A DNA stretch of 64,000 nucleotides from Actinophytocola algeriensis (GCF_014203735.1 NZ_JACHJQ010000010.1:341965-405964); one strand, 5' to 3'; shown: positions 26,217-35,938, counted from the stretch's first letter. The notes: a model not told the origin generated them from the letters alone. Made by a program: numbers and translations.

Positions 26217-26810
26217 TCAATGCCAGTCCAGCATCTGGTCCTCCACCACCACGGCTCTCACCCCGTCGATCTCGACACCGTGTTCGAGGGCGTCGGCTAT
26301 GTCGCTGAGCATCACAGAGATGCTGGGCCACAGAGGTTCGAACTCGGCCGCTTCGACTTTGTCCCACCGCATGACGCATCCGCTCAACGGACCAGAGCGC
26401 ACATCGACGAACAAGTCGCCCCCGCCGCCATCGCCCGCAACGGGTAGCCAGACGGGCAGCCACCCGGAGACCGGCGTACCCGCAGGTTCGTCAACCAACG
26501 CGGCGATGTCGTGTTCGGACACGCCCTCCACCCACGTCTCCAGCAAGGACTCGCGCGTGTCGATGACGCGATCGATGTCATACGGCACGTAGTTGGGCGG
26601 TATCAGGATGCCGCCGACATGGTTCGTCACCCCACACGACATCCGCCACCACGCGACCAGATCCGACGGCAACGGCCGGTTCAACAACGCGGAGACCAAC
26701 TCCAGATCCGTGCGCTTCACGGGTGGTCGTAGACATGCGGCCGTGCCAGGGGCATGAACACTCAGCCAGGAAACAACCTGACGCCATGCGGATTCGGCAT
26801 CATTCAGCAC
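26217..26810 (-). CDS. SMI1/KNR4 (SUKH)-like protein
   Basis: A 197-residue protein with the layout of the SMI1/KNR4 superfamily: LLNRPLPSDLVAWWRMSCGV near residues 42-61, the DGGGGDLFVDVRSGPLSG core near 128-145 and FEPLWPSISVMLSDIADAL near the C-terminus. Many bacterial members are immunity proteins against polymorphic toxins; others are orphan. No toxin gene is adjacent. GTG 26810 is the assumed start. Its GC is lower than that of the flanking transporter genes, so it may have been inserted into the metallophore region. Confidence 0.75.
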   Translation of the reverse strand: MLNDAESAWRQVVSWLSVHAPGTAACLRPPVKRTDLELVSALLNRPLPSDLVAWWRMSCGVTNHVGGILIPPNYVPYDIDRVIDTRESLLETWVEGVSEHDIAALVDEPAGTPVSGWLPVWLPVAGDGGGGDLFVDVRSGPLSGCVMRWDKVEAAEFEPLWPSISVMLSDIADALEHGVEIDGVRAVVVEDQMLDWH

Positions 26811-26954
26811 TCAAGCATCATGCCATGCCCGGCCCGGCCTGGACCGGACGACGGTCCACGATCTCCTCACCACCACCGTACGGAAATGATCGGCAGATCC
26901 GGCCCGACACCGGGTTACGAGGCATCCCTTTTGGCAGGGACTCTTTTCGGTGGG

Positions 26955-27007
26955 CTGCCTGCCATCCCGTCGACCTCACTTCGCCAGGTCGACGGGATGG
27001 CAGGCAG
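26955..27007. terminator. Perfect 22-bp inverted repeat, likely terminator
   Basis: Arms 26955-26976 and 26986-27007 are perfectly complementary over 22 bp, with a 9-base loop. It lies 60 bases past the stop of the substrate-binding protein gene, so it is placed to end the ABC importer transcript. There is no T-run, as is common in high-GC actinomycetes. The right arm and the bases after it (26994-27026) also resemble, in inverse orientation, 6054-6086 inside the MITE, so it may derive from a mobile element. Confidence 0.7.
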
Positions 27008-27066
27008 TCTTGGGGGTGGTGTGTGTGGCGGCTTTCCTCGGTCCGGCCTGGGTGGAACAGCGCTGA

Positions 27067-28030
27067 CTAGCTCGGCAGGGTCCGTAGGTACTCGGCGAAG
27101 CCTTCCAGGCCGTCCACGTTGCGGGGGCCGCTGATGCCCTCGTTGTAGTCGAGGGTGTAGAAGCGGTTGTTCACCACCGCGGGGAGGGACGCGGTGGTGG
27201 GTGAGGTCTTCAGGAAGTCGATCTTCTCCTGGGCGGGCTGGTCGCCGTAGTCGAGGATGATGATCACCTCCGGCTTGGCCTGTACGACCGGTTCCCAGCC
27301 GACCTGGGTCCAGCGCTGGTCGAGGTCGGCGAAGATGTTGCGGCCGCCCGCGAACTCGATGATCTCGTTCGGTGGCACCTGGTTGCCCGCGGTGAACGGC
27401 TGGTCGGTGCCCGAGTCGTACAGGAACACCGGCACCGGGTCGCCCTGGGGCGCTTCGCTTCGCACCTTCTCGACGCGGTCCTTCAGGTCCGCCACGACGT
27501 CCTTCGCACGGGACTCGACGTCGAAGATCCGGCCCATCCGCTCCAGGTCCGTGTAGAGGGCCTCGAACGGGGTGACCTTCTCCGGGTGGTTCGGGTAGTT
27601 GTAGCAGGACTCCGTGTGCATGAAGCTCTGGATGCCGAGCCCGTCCAGGATCTCCGGGGTGATGCCGCGCTCGTCGGAGAACCCGGAACGCCAGCCCGCG
27701 ACCACGAAGTCGGCCTTCGCCTCGACGACGAGTTCCTTGTTGAGCAGGTCGTCGCCAAGGAACTCGACCTTCGCGTACTCGGCCGCCCACGGCGACTCCT
27801 CGACGGGCGGGTTCGCGGGTGGCATCACGTAACCGTGCACGTGGTCGGTCAGGCCGAGTGCGAACATCTTGTCCGCGCTGCCGCCTTCGTACACCACCGC
27901 CCGCTGGGGCGTGGTGTACTCGACCTCCTCGCCGCACCGGGACACGGTGACGGTCCGCGTGCCGGGGTTCTCGGCGACCTGCGCACCGCAGGCCGCGAGC
28001 GGGATCGTGGCCACGACGAGCGCGGCGAGT

Positions 28031-28047
<17 letters not shown>
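27067..28047 (-). CDS. ABC transporter substrate-binding lipoprotein (metal chelate)
   Basis: A 326-residue lipoprotein with lipobox LAAC at residues 16-19 and the two-lobed FepB/BtuF-type fold. Typical blocks are VVYEGGSADKMFALGLTDHV, FVVAGWRSGFSDE, and VVQAKPEVIIILDYG near the second lobe. It would capture a metal-siderophore-like complex outside the cell. ATG 28047 has GGAGGAAA upstream and overlaps the ATPase gene by 17 bases. The order permease, ATPase, binding protein is one operon. The substrate is inferred to be the local metallophore. Confidence 0.88.
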
Positions 28048-28831
<784 letters not shown>

Positions 28832-28832
28832 G

Positions 28833-29906
28833 TCAGCGCCCTCCGAACAGGTAGCCGCGGCGCCGCATCAGGACGACGAACACCGGTACACCCACCAGTG
28901 CCGTGATCGCGCCAAGGGGCAGCTCGCGCGGCGCGACCACGGTCCGCGACACCAGGTCCACCCACACCATGAGCACCGCACCCACGAGCGGCGCGACGAC
29001 CAGCACCCGCGCGTGCCCCGCGCCGACCAGGATCCGCACCACGTGCGGCACCACCAGCCCGACGAAGCCGATCGCGCCGCTCACCGCGACCATCGCGCCG
29101 GTCGCCACCGCCGTCAGCACGAACAGTCCCCTTCGGACCACCGCGGCGTCGACACCGAGGCTGCCCGCCGTCTCGTCACCGAGCGACAGCACGTCCAGCG
29201 CCCGGCTGTACCGGCGCACCACCGCGAGCGCGACCAGCACCACCACGGCGACGACCGGCAGCGCGCCCCACGTCGCGGCACCGAACCCGCCCATCGTCCA
29301 GAACAGCACGGCGCTCGTCGCCTCGCTGTCCGGCGCGAAGTAGATGATCACGCTCAGCACGGCCTGGAACCCGAACGCCATCGCGACCCCGGTCAGCACC
29401 AGCCGCAACGGCATGATCCCCGCCGCGGAGCGGGACGCCACGTACACCAGCGCGGAGGCGCCCAGCGCACCGGCGAACGCGCCCGCCGACACCGCGTAGA
29501 TCCCCAGTCCCGCCAGCCCGCCGGAGACGCCGACCGCGACCGCGCCCACCGAGGCACCCGACGACACGCCGAGGATGAACGGGTCCGCCAGGGCGTTCCG
29601 CACCAGCGCCTGCACCACGACGCCGACCGCCGCGAGCCCGGCGCCGACGACCGCGGCCAGCAGCACCCTGGGCGTCCGGATCTGCCAGACGATCTGGTAG
29701 CGGGTCACCTCGTCCGGCCCGATCTCCCCGCCCGACACCGCGGCCCACAGGTACCGCACGGTCTCCACCGGCGCGATCACCGCGGGCCCCAGCCCGATCG
29801 CCACCAGCACGGAGGCGAGCAGAACGACGGACAGGGCGATCGCGAGCGCCCGCACCGAGCCGCCGACCCGGCGTCGACCGGCAAGCCATCTGGAATTGAT
29901 TGTCAT
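28833..29906 (-). CDS. FecCD-family ABC permease (metal chelate importer)
   Basis: A 357-residue permease with about ten spans. Typical FecCD blocks are RTPRVLLAAVVGAGLAAVGV, NALADPFILGVSSGASVGAV and GAIGFVGLVVPHVVRILVG. It probably works as a homodimer, since no second permease is encoded. ATG 29906 (MTINSRWLAG) is chosen because the promoter ends there; a longer upstream frame lacks coding character. It is the first gene of the importer operon and is preceded by the Zur-like operator. Confidence 0.92.
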   Translation of the reverse strand: MTINSRWLAGRRRVGGSVRALAIALSVVLLASVLVAIGLGPAVIAPVETVRYLWAAVSGGEIGPDEVTRYQIVWQIRTPRVLLAAVVGAGLAAVGVVVQALVRNALADPFILGVSSGASVGAVAVGVSGGLAGLGIYAVSAGAFAGALGASALVYVASRSAAGIMPLRLVLTGVAMAFGFQAVLSVIIYFAPDSEATSAVLFWTMGGFGAATWGALPVVAVVVLVALAVVRRYSRALDVLSLGDETAGSLGVDAAVVRRGLFVLTAVATGAMVAVSGAIGFVGLVVPHVVRILVGAGHARVLVVAPLVGAVLMVWVDLVSRTVVAPRELPLGAITALVGVPVFVVLMRRRGYLFGGR

Positions 29907-29942
29907 TGTCAAGTACTGTACCCGGCACGTCCGGGTGATCAA
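29897..29942 (-). promoter_or_regulatory. Importer promoter with Zur-like operator (leaderless)
   Basis: Read on the minus strand: TTGATC (29942-29937), a 16-base spacer, TACAGT (29920-29915), then 8 bases to the ATG at 29906. TGACAATGACAATCA (29911-29897) covers the start codon and agrees at 11 of 15 positions with TGAAAATGATTTTCA. Like the sites at 21240 and 24889, it has no Shine-Dalgarno nearby. A repressor bound here would block both polymerase and the leaderless start. Confidence 0.55.
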
Positions 29943-30018
29943 CCCGCGGTGCGCCTGCGGACGCGCGCACGGGGCCGGACGGGTGAACGACGCTGCACCG
30001 ATCGGCTCTCTGCACCCC

Positions 30019-30557
30019 ATGAGGCCAATGGGACGTTCTCGTCATGCGTCTCGCACCCTCGCGATGGCCGCCGCGGTCGGCCTTGCCCGCGGCACCGGCG
30101 ACTACGAGGTGCCGCGGAAGGTCTTCCTCGACTTCGGCGGCGCCACGGTCGACCTGGCGGAGTTCGCGATCGAACCGAACCCCGGTGTCCGCACGCTGAG
30201 CCCGTTCCCGACGTTCCTCGGTGAGTGGTGCCTGACGGCCGGGGACGAGCCCGCCGTGGTCCGCCGGATCGTGCGGACCGCGCGCGAGAACCTCGCCGAG
30301 AACGTCGCGGAGCACAGGAACAACCCCGGCCACCCGGCTGGCCGTCCTCAACTCCGCTGATCCACCAGGACGTCTTCGGCGGGCAGAACGTCGGCCGGGT
30401 CGTCATCGGTGGCACGACGAAGGAGGCGGGGTTCGCGACGGTCGACATCTCCGGGTCCATCGACCCGGAGATGTCGACCACGAGGAGTACGCGCTGGTGC
30501 TGCGGGACTTCCTGGCGCAGCCCGCGGGCCCTTCGGTGTCGCTCAACACCCAGGAGT
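30019..30557 (+). pseudogene. Frameshifted secreted protein gene (metalloprotease-like family)
   Basis: The coding signal moves between frames. Frame 1 gives an export-like start (RTLAMAAAVGLA) and KVFLDFGGATVDLAEF, then FPTFLGEWCLTAGDEPAVV up to about 30320. A second frame gives TRLAVLNSAD. A third gives VVIGGTTKEAGFATVD and ISGSIDPEMS to about 30475. A further shift gives EEYALVLRDFLAQPAGPSV to about 30550. Put together these match one secreted protein family with a metalloprotease-like outline whose function I cannot name with confidence. At least three frameshifts make it a pseudogene. It is divergent from the importer operon. Confidence 0.55.
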
Positions 30558-30601
30558 CAGTAGGCGGGGACGGCCAGGAGCATCACCAGCCAACGACACC
30601 C

Positions 30602-30629
30602 CGGTGAACCATCCCGGTCACAGCACTAG
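30602..30629. repeat. Relic end of a MITE/IS element
   Basis: CACAGCACTAG at 30619-30629 is identical to the right end of the MITE at 6176-6186. The preceding GAACCATCCCGG matches GAACCAATCCCGG at the same side of that element, with about 13 bases missing between the two blocks. No partner end is seen nearby, so it is a remnant. Its CTA provides the stop codon of the minus-strand gene 30626-31138. Confidence 0.5.
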
Positions 30630-31138
30630 GAAACCTGTGTGGTGTCCGCGATCGGCACGCTTTGGTTGCCGACCGGACAAAAGACGAGGCTCGAGTGCGG
30701 AGAAAAACAGGACGGTGTGTAGGTCACGGTGCCCGCATTGCCGTACGTATACTCGGCACTACCGGAAAAGGTCGCCCACTCACCCGGCACCAGCCTCGGA
30801 TGCGTCATCTCACGGATGGACAACGTTCCGCTCTCGGCACCTTGCAGCCGGAGGTGCATCCAGGCGTCGAACTCGTTGGCCGGTATCTCGTCGAACGAGG
30901 GCGGCCACAACATTCTGAAACTTGCCTCGATCGACTCGGTCGCGCCGACATTCGTCGTGGTCGGGGCTGTAACGGTCAACTGCGGATCGATATACCACAT
31001 GCCCCCAGTCCCCAAGTAGGCATAGTACCTGGCAGTGACCGTGTCGGCTGCCGCGGGCGCCGCCGCGACTGTCATCAACCCCACAGATGCCACCACCGAA
31101 ACCAGCGCGGATGCGACTCGCCTGCCCCACCGAGACAT
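30626..31138 (-). CDS. Secreted hypothetical protein (170 aa)
   Basis: Starts at ATG 31138 behind AAGGAGTG. The first 31 residues are a signal peptide (RRVASALVSVVASVG, then AAAPAAADT). The mature part is beta-rich: ARYYAYLGTGGMWYIDPQLT, EFDAWMHLRLQGAESGT and a two-Cys C-terminus (PSCFSPHSSLVFCPVG). No family recognised. The final codons and stop lie in the relic mobile-element end, so the C-terminus may have been altered. Confidence 0.7.
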   Translation of the reverse strand: MSRWGRRVASALVSVVASVGLMTVAAAPAAADTVTARYYAYLGTGGMWYIDPQLTVTAPTTTNVGATESIEASFRMLWPPSFDEIPANEFDAWMHLRLQGAESGTLSIREMTHPRLVPGEWATFSGSAEYTYGNAGTVTYTPSCFSPHSSLVFCPVGNQSVPIADTTQVS

Positions 31139-31264
31139 GGCACTCCTTCGACCGTAGACATCAGTTGTCGACGCCCAGCATGCGTTGGTCTGAGCCCGCG
31201 TGTCATCTCATAACGTGTGACGTCCCGCCGGACCTGTACCCCAAGAGTCAACAGCGACAATCCA

Positions 31265-32671
31265 CTAGAGGCGGTCGTCGAAGAGCTGAACCCAGCGACC
31301 GTCGAAACCGCCGTTCGCCGGGGTGTACCACTCGCCAGGCAGCCAGGTGCCGGTCTCGCGGTGGTCCGCGCTGTCGACGGCGCCCGTGTGGACGAAGAAG
31401 TCGTGCTGGCGCCAGTAGGTGTTGTGGGACGCGGGATCGCCGCTCGCCGCGCCGCGGCTGCGGCCCGCGCTGTCGACGCCGAGGCCCGCGTACCCGCCGA
31501 AGTCGTCCGAGCCCGAGATCTCGTCGGCGTTCTCCTCACCGGAGTACGCGCCGTAGAACCACGCCTTCTGCAGTACGCCTTCGCGGCCGTCCGTCAGGTC
31601 CGACGCGGCGCTGTCCCGGGACGCGGTGTAGAAGCGCTGCAGGCCCGCGCTCACCTCCGCCGCGCCGTTCTCGGCGGTCACCGGGCTTTCCAGCAGCACG
31701 TCGCTCGACTTGTCGGCCAGCCAGTGGGTTTGCCAGTTCGCGTGCTGCCAGTGCGTCGGGACGACATCGGCGAGGTCCTGCAGTTCGTAGGTGACGCGTT
31801 TGGTCGCCTGCCAGGGGACGGCGGTGCCGTTGTCCACCTTGCTCGCCAAGGCGTTCGCCGTCGCCGGGGTGATCGGCTGGGCCCGCCACGTCGCCACCGC
31901 GGCCGCCGAGTTCTCCGGGACGAACGCGTAGTGCACGTTCTTCTCGTTGTCGTTGTTGATGTCCGTCTCGGCCGTGCTCGTGCTTTCCATGCGCGCGGCG
32001 ATGGTCGTCCACGGTGTGGTGGCGAACCGCAGTTCGTGGCCGTGCGGGTTGATGTCGGGCAGGTCGAAGTTGCTGTGGTCCGCTTGCCACAGCAACAGGT
32101 GCCTGCCGGTCGCCGTCGGCATGAAGTTCACCGCGCTGTCCGTGCCGCGGCGCATGACGTGGTCCTTGTGGCTGGTGACGGTCACGTGCCCGACCGTCTC
32201 CCCCGCCCCCGGCGTGCCGGTGACACCGCGCAGGACGATCTCGACGCGCTCCCAGTCGTGGATCTCCGCGAAGTCCTTGTCCGCCGCGTTGTACACGTGG
32301 AACAGCAGTACGAGGTTCTTCACCCCGTTCTCCGTGTACTCGATCAGCGCCGTGTACAGCGTGGGCCGGATCCGCCAGTGGGGATTGGCGCCCGCCGTGG
32401 CGTACTGGCCGACCGTGCGCCAGCTCGCCCGGTTGTCGCTGAAGTCGCCGTCGCGGTCGAAGTCGTAGTTGGACAGCCAGTCGCTGCCCTCGCGGCCGTT
32501 GTTCTCGTCGCCGCGCTTCAGGATCACCGGTGCGTAGTGCGCCAGGTAGGCCTGCCGCTGCGCCGTGGTCAGACGCCACGTGTCGGCGACCGCACTCCCG
32601 GAACCCGGCCACACCACCGAAGCCGCCACCAGCACCAGCGCGAGGAGCAGCCCTCGTAGACCCTTCACCAC
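31265..32671 (-). CDS. Secreted protein, DUF946/Vps62-like
   Basis: A 468-residue protein with a signal peptide (LLLALVLVAASVVW, cleavage near SAVADTW). The mature start AYLAHYAPVILKRGDE and the later EIHDWERVEIVLRGV with HVTVTSHKDHV resemble proteins of the DUF946/Vps62 type, whose function is not established. The C-terminal part is rich in Trp, Asp and Gly (HNTYWRQHDFFVHTGAVD). GTG 32671 is preceded by GGGGG. It follows the ESX operon on the same strand but is separated from it by the terminator at 32755-32793. Confidence 0.7.
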   Translation of the reverse strand: MVKGLRGLLLALVLVAASVVWPGSGSAVADTWRLTTAQRQAYLAHYAPVILKRGDENNGREGSDWLSNYDFDRDGDFSDNRASWRTVGQYATAGANPHWRIRPTLYTALIEYTENGVKNLVLLFHVYNAADKDFAEIHDWERVEIVLRGVTGTPGAGETVGHVTVTSHKDHVMRRGTDSAVNFMPTATGRHLLLWQADHSNFDLPDINPHGHELRFATTPWTTIAARMESTSTAETDINNDNEKNVHYAFVPENSAAAVATWRAQPITPATANALASKVDNGTAVPWQATKRVTYELQDLADVVPTHWQHANWQTHWLADKSSDVLLESPVTAENGAAEVSAGLQRFYTASRDSAASDLTDGREGVLQKAWFYGAYSGEENADEISGSDDFGGYAGLGVDSAGRSRGAASGDPASHNTYWRQHDFFVHTGAVDSADHRETGTWLPGEWYTPANGGFDGRWVQLFDDRL

Positions 32672-32754
32672 AACCCCCGACGTCGTGATCCTCCAGGCAG
32701 GACCTCCCCACCTTAGTCGGATCCGATGATCACGTCACCGGCCGAAGGGAGGAG

Positions 32755-32793
32755 GCCGTCCCCGTCCCGGCGAGGGAGCGGGACGGGGACGGC
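32755..32793 (-). terminator. Terminator hairpin after ESX operon
   Basis: Perfect 15-bp arms GCCGTCCCCGTCCCG (32755-32769) and their reverse complement (32779-32793) around a 9-base loop, starting 4 bases after the stop of the last ESX-substrate gene. No T-run follows, as is usual for this GC content. Confidence 0.8.
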
Positions 32794-32796
32794 GCG

Positions 32797-34176
32797 TCAC
32801 TTCTCGTTGATGTCGACCTGCGGCGGGACCTCGAAGAGCTCGTCGTGCTGTTCGAGCATGACGTACTGCCGCTCGTGCTCCTTGTCCTCGCCGTTCACCC
32901 GGCCGCCACCCATGGCGCCCATCGGCATGACACCCGGCGCGCCACCGCCACCGATACCGCCACCCCGGGACGACGACGGCGCACGGGTCGTCTGGCCCTC
33001 CCGGCGGACGCTGTCCGCGCCACGTTCGCCGCCGACGCGGGCGCCGGGCGCGAGCGGCACGGCACCCAGCTGCGCCCCGCCACCCGGCACGGCTCCGGAG
33101 GACACGCCGGCTCCGCCCACCCCGCCCGAGAACCGGGCCGCGTCCGTGCCGTTGATCGACGGAACCTGCGGGACCACACCGGACGACCGGGTGCCGACGT
33201 CCGGCGGACCGCTCGAGCCACCCGGCGTGGACAGGCCACCCGGTGTCGGCACACCGCCACCGAAGCCACTGCCTGCGCCGCCGCCCGCCCCGCCACCGGC
33301 GGAGGCCGGGGACGACGATCCGGTGTCACCGGCGGGGTCCGCCGCGGCCAACGTGCTCGCGAGGTCACCGCCCCGCGGCTGGGCAGCACCGCCACCGCCA
33401 CCGCCACCCGCCTCGGGCGATGTCGTGTCGGCCTGGACGCTCTGCTTGCTGATGGTGGTCAGCGCCGCCTTGATCAGGTCCACGACACCCAGCGCGCCCT
33501 GCACGAGCTTGAGCAGGTTGTTGCCGCTGGCCACGAGCGCCGCCAGCTTCGCGGCGATCCGCAACGCGTACTCCACGGCGATCCCCACACAGGGCGGGAT
33601 GGCCTCCACGACGCTCTGGCCGAACGTCTCACCCGCCCGCGCGACGGCCTGCGTCATGATCGGCACGATCTGCGCGACCGCCTCGGCGATCAGCTCGGTG
33701 ACCTCCGCGATGGCCTGCGCCACCACCTGGCCGGCGCCGATGATCGCGCTGCCCACGTTGTTGCTCGCCTCGCCGAGGCCCGCGACGCCGTCCCCGTGCT
33801 GTGCGGCGGCGTCCCGGTAGTCCGACGCGGCCGCGCCGGACCATTCGGAGGTCTGCGAGCCGGCCGACTCCCGGTACGAACCGGCCACTCCTGCGATGTC
33901 CTGCCCGGCGTCACCGAAGTCCTGCGCGCCGGACGTGACCGACGACCCGTTCCCGCCCTGCAGCTGGGTGAGCGGCTCGCCGAGGAACGACACGAGCGGC
34001 ATGAACCAGCTCAGGCCTGCCGCGGCGAGCCCGGTCAGCGGGTTGAGCGAGGAGCCGAGCATGCCCAGCGGTGCGCCGGGCACGCCGAGCCCTGGCGCCA
34101 CCCAGCCCTTGGCGTTCACGGCGTCGTTCGTCGCCCGCAGGTCGACGACCATCCGTGCGGTGTCCGTGTCGGTCAT
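32797..34176 (-). CDS. PPE-like type VII secretion substrate, Gly/Pro-rich C-terminus
   Basis: A 459-residue protein. The first 190 residues are helical, with a WxG turn (SEWSGAAASDY, Trp near 112) as in PPE/WXG100 substrates. A hydrophobic middle (ALRIAAKLAALVASG) follows, then a long Gly/Pro/Ser tail (residues 255-410) containing seven Gly in a row and repeats such as GGGVPTPGG. Near the end is YVMLE, a YxxxE element like the T7SS export signal. ATG 34176 overlaps the previous stop; GGAG precedes it. It is probably exported with its EspC-like neighbour and chaperoned by the EspG of the operon. Confidence 0.8.
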   Translation of the reverse strand: MTDTDTARMVVDLRATNDAVNAKGWVAPGLGVPGAPLGMLGSSLNPLTGLAAAGLSWFMPLVSFLGEPLTQLQGGNGSSVTSGAQDFGDAGQDIAGVAGSYRESAGSQTSEWSGAAASDYRDAAAQHGDGVAGLGEASNNVGSAIIGAGQVVAQAIAEVTELIAEAVAQIVPIMTQAVARAGETFGQSVVEAIPPCVGIAVEYALRIAAKLAALVASGNNLLKLVQGALGVVDLIKAALTTISKQSVQADTTSPEAGGGGGGGAAQPRGGDLASTLAAADPAGDTGSSSPASAGGGAGGGAGSGFGGGVPTPGGLSTPGGSSGPPDVGTRSSGVVPQVPSINGTDAARFSGGVGGAGVSSGAVPGGGAQLGAVPLAPGARVGGERGADSVRREGQTTRAPSSSRGGGIGGGGAPGVMPMGAMGGGRVNGEDKEHERQYVMLEQHDELFEVPPQVDINEK

Positions 34177-34478
34177 CGGGGGTACTCCCGGGTCAGGTCG
34201 GTCGCGTTGGTGTCGTCGGTGTACTCGTAGCCAACGGCGGTGCGGGCCATGCCGGTGCTCATCTCGGCCACCGAGGACGACGCCTCCGTGACCGTGTTCG
34301 CGACGTGGGTCATGGCGCCCTGCAGGCCGGTCGCGAGGAAGTTGGCGAACAGGCCGAGCGCGAGGTCGGACAGGCCGCTCGGCAGCCGCCCGCCGATGGC
34401 GGACAGCTGGTCGGCGACGTCGTCGAGGTCGCCGACGTGCCCGTGCAGCTGGCCGGGGTCCACATCGAAGTTGGTCAT
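34173..34478 (-). CDS. ESX substrate-like small protein (EspC/PF10824 type)
   Basis: A 101-residue helical protein starting MTNFDVDPGQLHGHVGDLDD, the usual opening of EspC-like (DUF2580) ESX proteins. The C-terminus has GYEYTDDTNATD, in which YEYTD fits the YxxxD secretion signal. There is no signal peptide. Both ends overlap neighbouring genes by 4 bases, consistent with co-translation and with forming a secreted pair with the PPE-like protein that follows. Confidence 0.8.
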   Translation of the reverse strand: MTNFDVDPGQLHGHVGDLDDVADQLSAIGGRLPSGLSDLALGLFANFLATGLQGAMTHVANTVTEASSSVAEMSTGMARTAVGYEYTDDTNATDLTREYPR

Positions 34479-34873
34479 CGCGTGATCTCCGGGTTGGCGA
34501 AGTAGTCGTCGTCATCGGGTTCCGTCCGCGCGGCCACGGGCGCGGGCAGGTGCTGCTTGATCACGTCCAGCGCGGGCCCCTCGCCGAGGTAGGCGGTGGA
34601 GATGCCCGCGATCCGGGCGCTGACCGCCTGCCGCGCCTTGCGCGTGGTGTCCAGGATGAGCCGCGCCAGGTCCTGGGACTCGAGGGTGCGGGCGTCGGGC
34701 GTGAGGGTGAGATCCTCGAGCACGCCGCTGGCGCCGACCCGCACCTCGACCTCGCCGCGGGGGGAGGACGCCGTCCCACCGGCCTCCCGCACGCGCTCGC
34801 CCGCCTCCTTGGCGCGCTTGGCGATCTCGGTGAGCCGCTTGTCGTACTGCGCGAGCCACTGTTCAGGATCCAT
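34475..34873 (-). CDS. YbaB/EbfC-family protein in ESX operon
   Basis: A 132-residue protein with the YbaB pattern: basic amphipathic N-terminal helix (KRLTEIAKRAKEAGERV), then VEVRVGASGVLEDLTLTPDA and a second long helix. YbaB proteins bind DNA as dimers. Paralogues are common inside actinobacterial ESX substrate operons, where their job is not known. ATG 34873 overlaps the EspG gene by 11 bases. Confidence 0.8.
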   Translation of the reverse strand: MDPEQWLAQYDKRLTEIAKRAKEAGERVREAGGTASSPRGEVEVRVGASGVLEDLTLTPDARTLESQDLARLILDTTRKARQAVSARIAGISTAYLGEGPALDVIKQHLPAPVAARTEPDDDDYFANPEITR

Positions 34874-35600
34874 CGTCTTCCCTTCTGGCGATCATGACCA
34901 AGTTGTCGAGCGCGTGGCGCAGATCGACGGGCCGCAACGCGTTGACGCTGATCCACCCGTCGTCCGTGCGGTTCACCCGTACGCGGCCGCGCGGTCCGTC
35001 CACCCAGGACAGCTCGATGCCGGTCCGGCCGCCGTCGCGGCGGGTCGCCCCGAGCTGCCCGGTGCCGGTCAGCTCGGGGAGCAGCACGCCGACCTGTTCC
35101 AGCGCACCGGGATCACGGCCGTCCGGTGGGAGCGTGATCGGCATGGCCACCGCCGACTCGACCTCGGGCACCATCCCGAGCAGTTCCCCGGCCATCGCGT
35201 TCTGCGCGACCCGCCGGATCCGCACCCCGTTCACCGCGGGGTTGCCCGTCATCGACTGGCGGCAGATCAGCGCCCAGGACCGGTAGACCATGGCCACGAC
35301 ACCGAACGTCCCGTCCTGGCCGGTCAGCACGAGGTCGACCGCGCCCCGGTGCTCCCGCAACGCCGTGACCACCTCGGCCGCGACGCCCAGCGGTCCGCGC
35401 TCGCCCGCCAGGCCACGGGCCCGCAGGGTCACGCCCGCCGCGGCCAGCAGCACCTCCCGCTCCCCCGCGATCCGGCCGAACTCCCCCACCCGCAGCGGGA
35501 ACGGGAACCGCGCACCGGCGTGCGTGGCGAGCAGGTCCAGCTCGACGAGCCCGAAGTGGACACCGTCGGGCCGGGTCCCGGTCACCGGCGCGGCGGTCAT
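34863..35600 (-). CDS. EspG-family ESX secretion chaperone
   Basis: A 245-residue cytosolic protein of the EspG family, which binds PE/PPE-type substrates and delivers them to the ESX ATPase. Recognisable are the VHFGLVELDLLATHAG start, FPLRVGEFG, and the GRGRV-type strand GPRGRVRVNRTDDGW near the C-terminus. ATG 35600 overlaps the upstream gene by 4 bases. Its presence between two PPE-like genes is the strongest argument that this is an ESX substrate operon. Confidence 0.8.
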   Translation of the reverse strand: MTAAPVTGTRPDGVHFGLVELDLLATHAGARFPFPLRVGEFGRIAGEREVLLAAAGVTLRARGLAGERGPLGVAAEVVTALREHRGAVDLVLTGQDGTFGVVAMVYRSWALICRQSMTGNPAVNGVRIRRVAQNAMAGELLGMVPEVESAVAMPITLPPDGRDPGALEQVGVLLPELTGTGQLGATRRDGGRTGIELSWVDGPRGRVRVNRTDDGWISVNALRPVDLRHALDNLVMIARREDDGS

Positions 35601-35938
35601 CCCGCCGTCTCCCCTTCGGTGAACTTCCACGCGACCTCGCGGTCGCCGTCCTGGTAGCTGTCCACGGTGGCCCGCAGCGCCCGGTGGTAGCTGGCCAGCT
35701 CGGTGTCGGCCGCGCTGACCTCGCCGGTCAGCCCGGCCGGGCCCGCCGCCTCCCGCAGCCGCGCCGCCAGGTGCAGCGCGGGCGGCGCGGTGCCGAGCAA
35801 CGGCCTGTGCTCGGCCAGCCTGCCCGCGGAGGACACCAGGCCGTTCGTCTGGTCGCCGACGTCGACCAGCGACCGGACCTGCCCGGTCAGCTCGTCGGCG
35901 AGGACCTCGAAGTCCTTGGAGTCCCGGTCAGAGGTCAA
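35597..35938 (-). CDS. Small helical ESX-type protein with YxxxD motif
   Basis: A 113-residue all-helical protein of WXG100-like size. It starts MTSDRDSKDFEVLADELTG and has SYHRALRATVDSYQDGD near the C-terminus, where YQDGD fits the YxxxD export signal. It lacks a clear WxG. It overlaps both neighbours (11 and 4 bases). It is probably the partner of the upstream PPE-like protein. Confidence 0.7.
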   Translation of the reverse strand: MTSDRDSKDFEVLADELTGQVRSLVDVGDQTNGLVSSAGRLAEHRPLLGTAPPALHLAARLREAAGPAGLTGEVSAADTELASYHRALRATVDSYQDGDREVAWKFTEGETAG

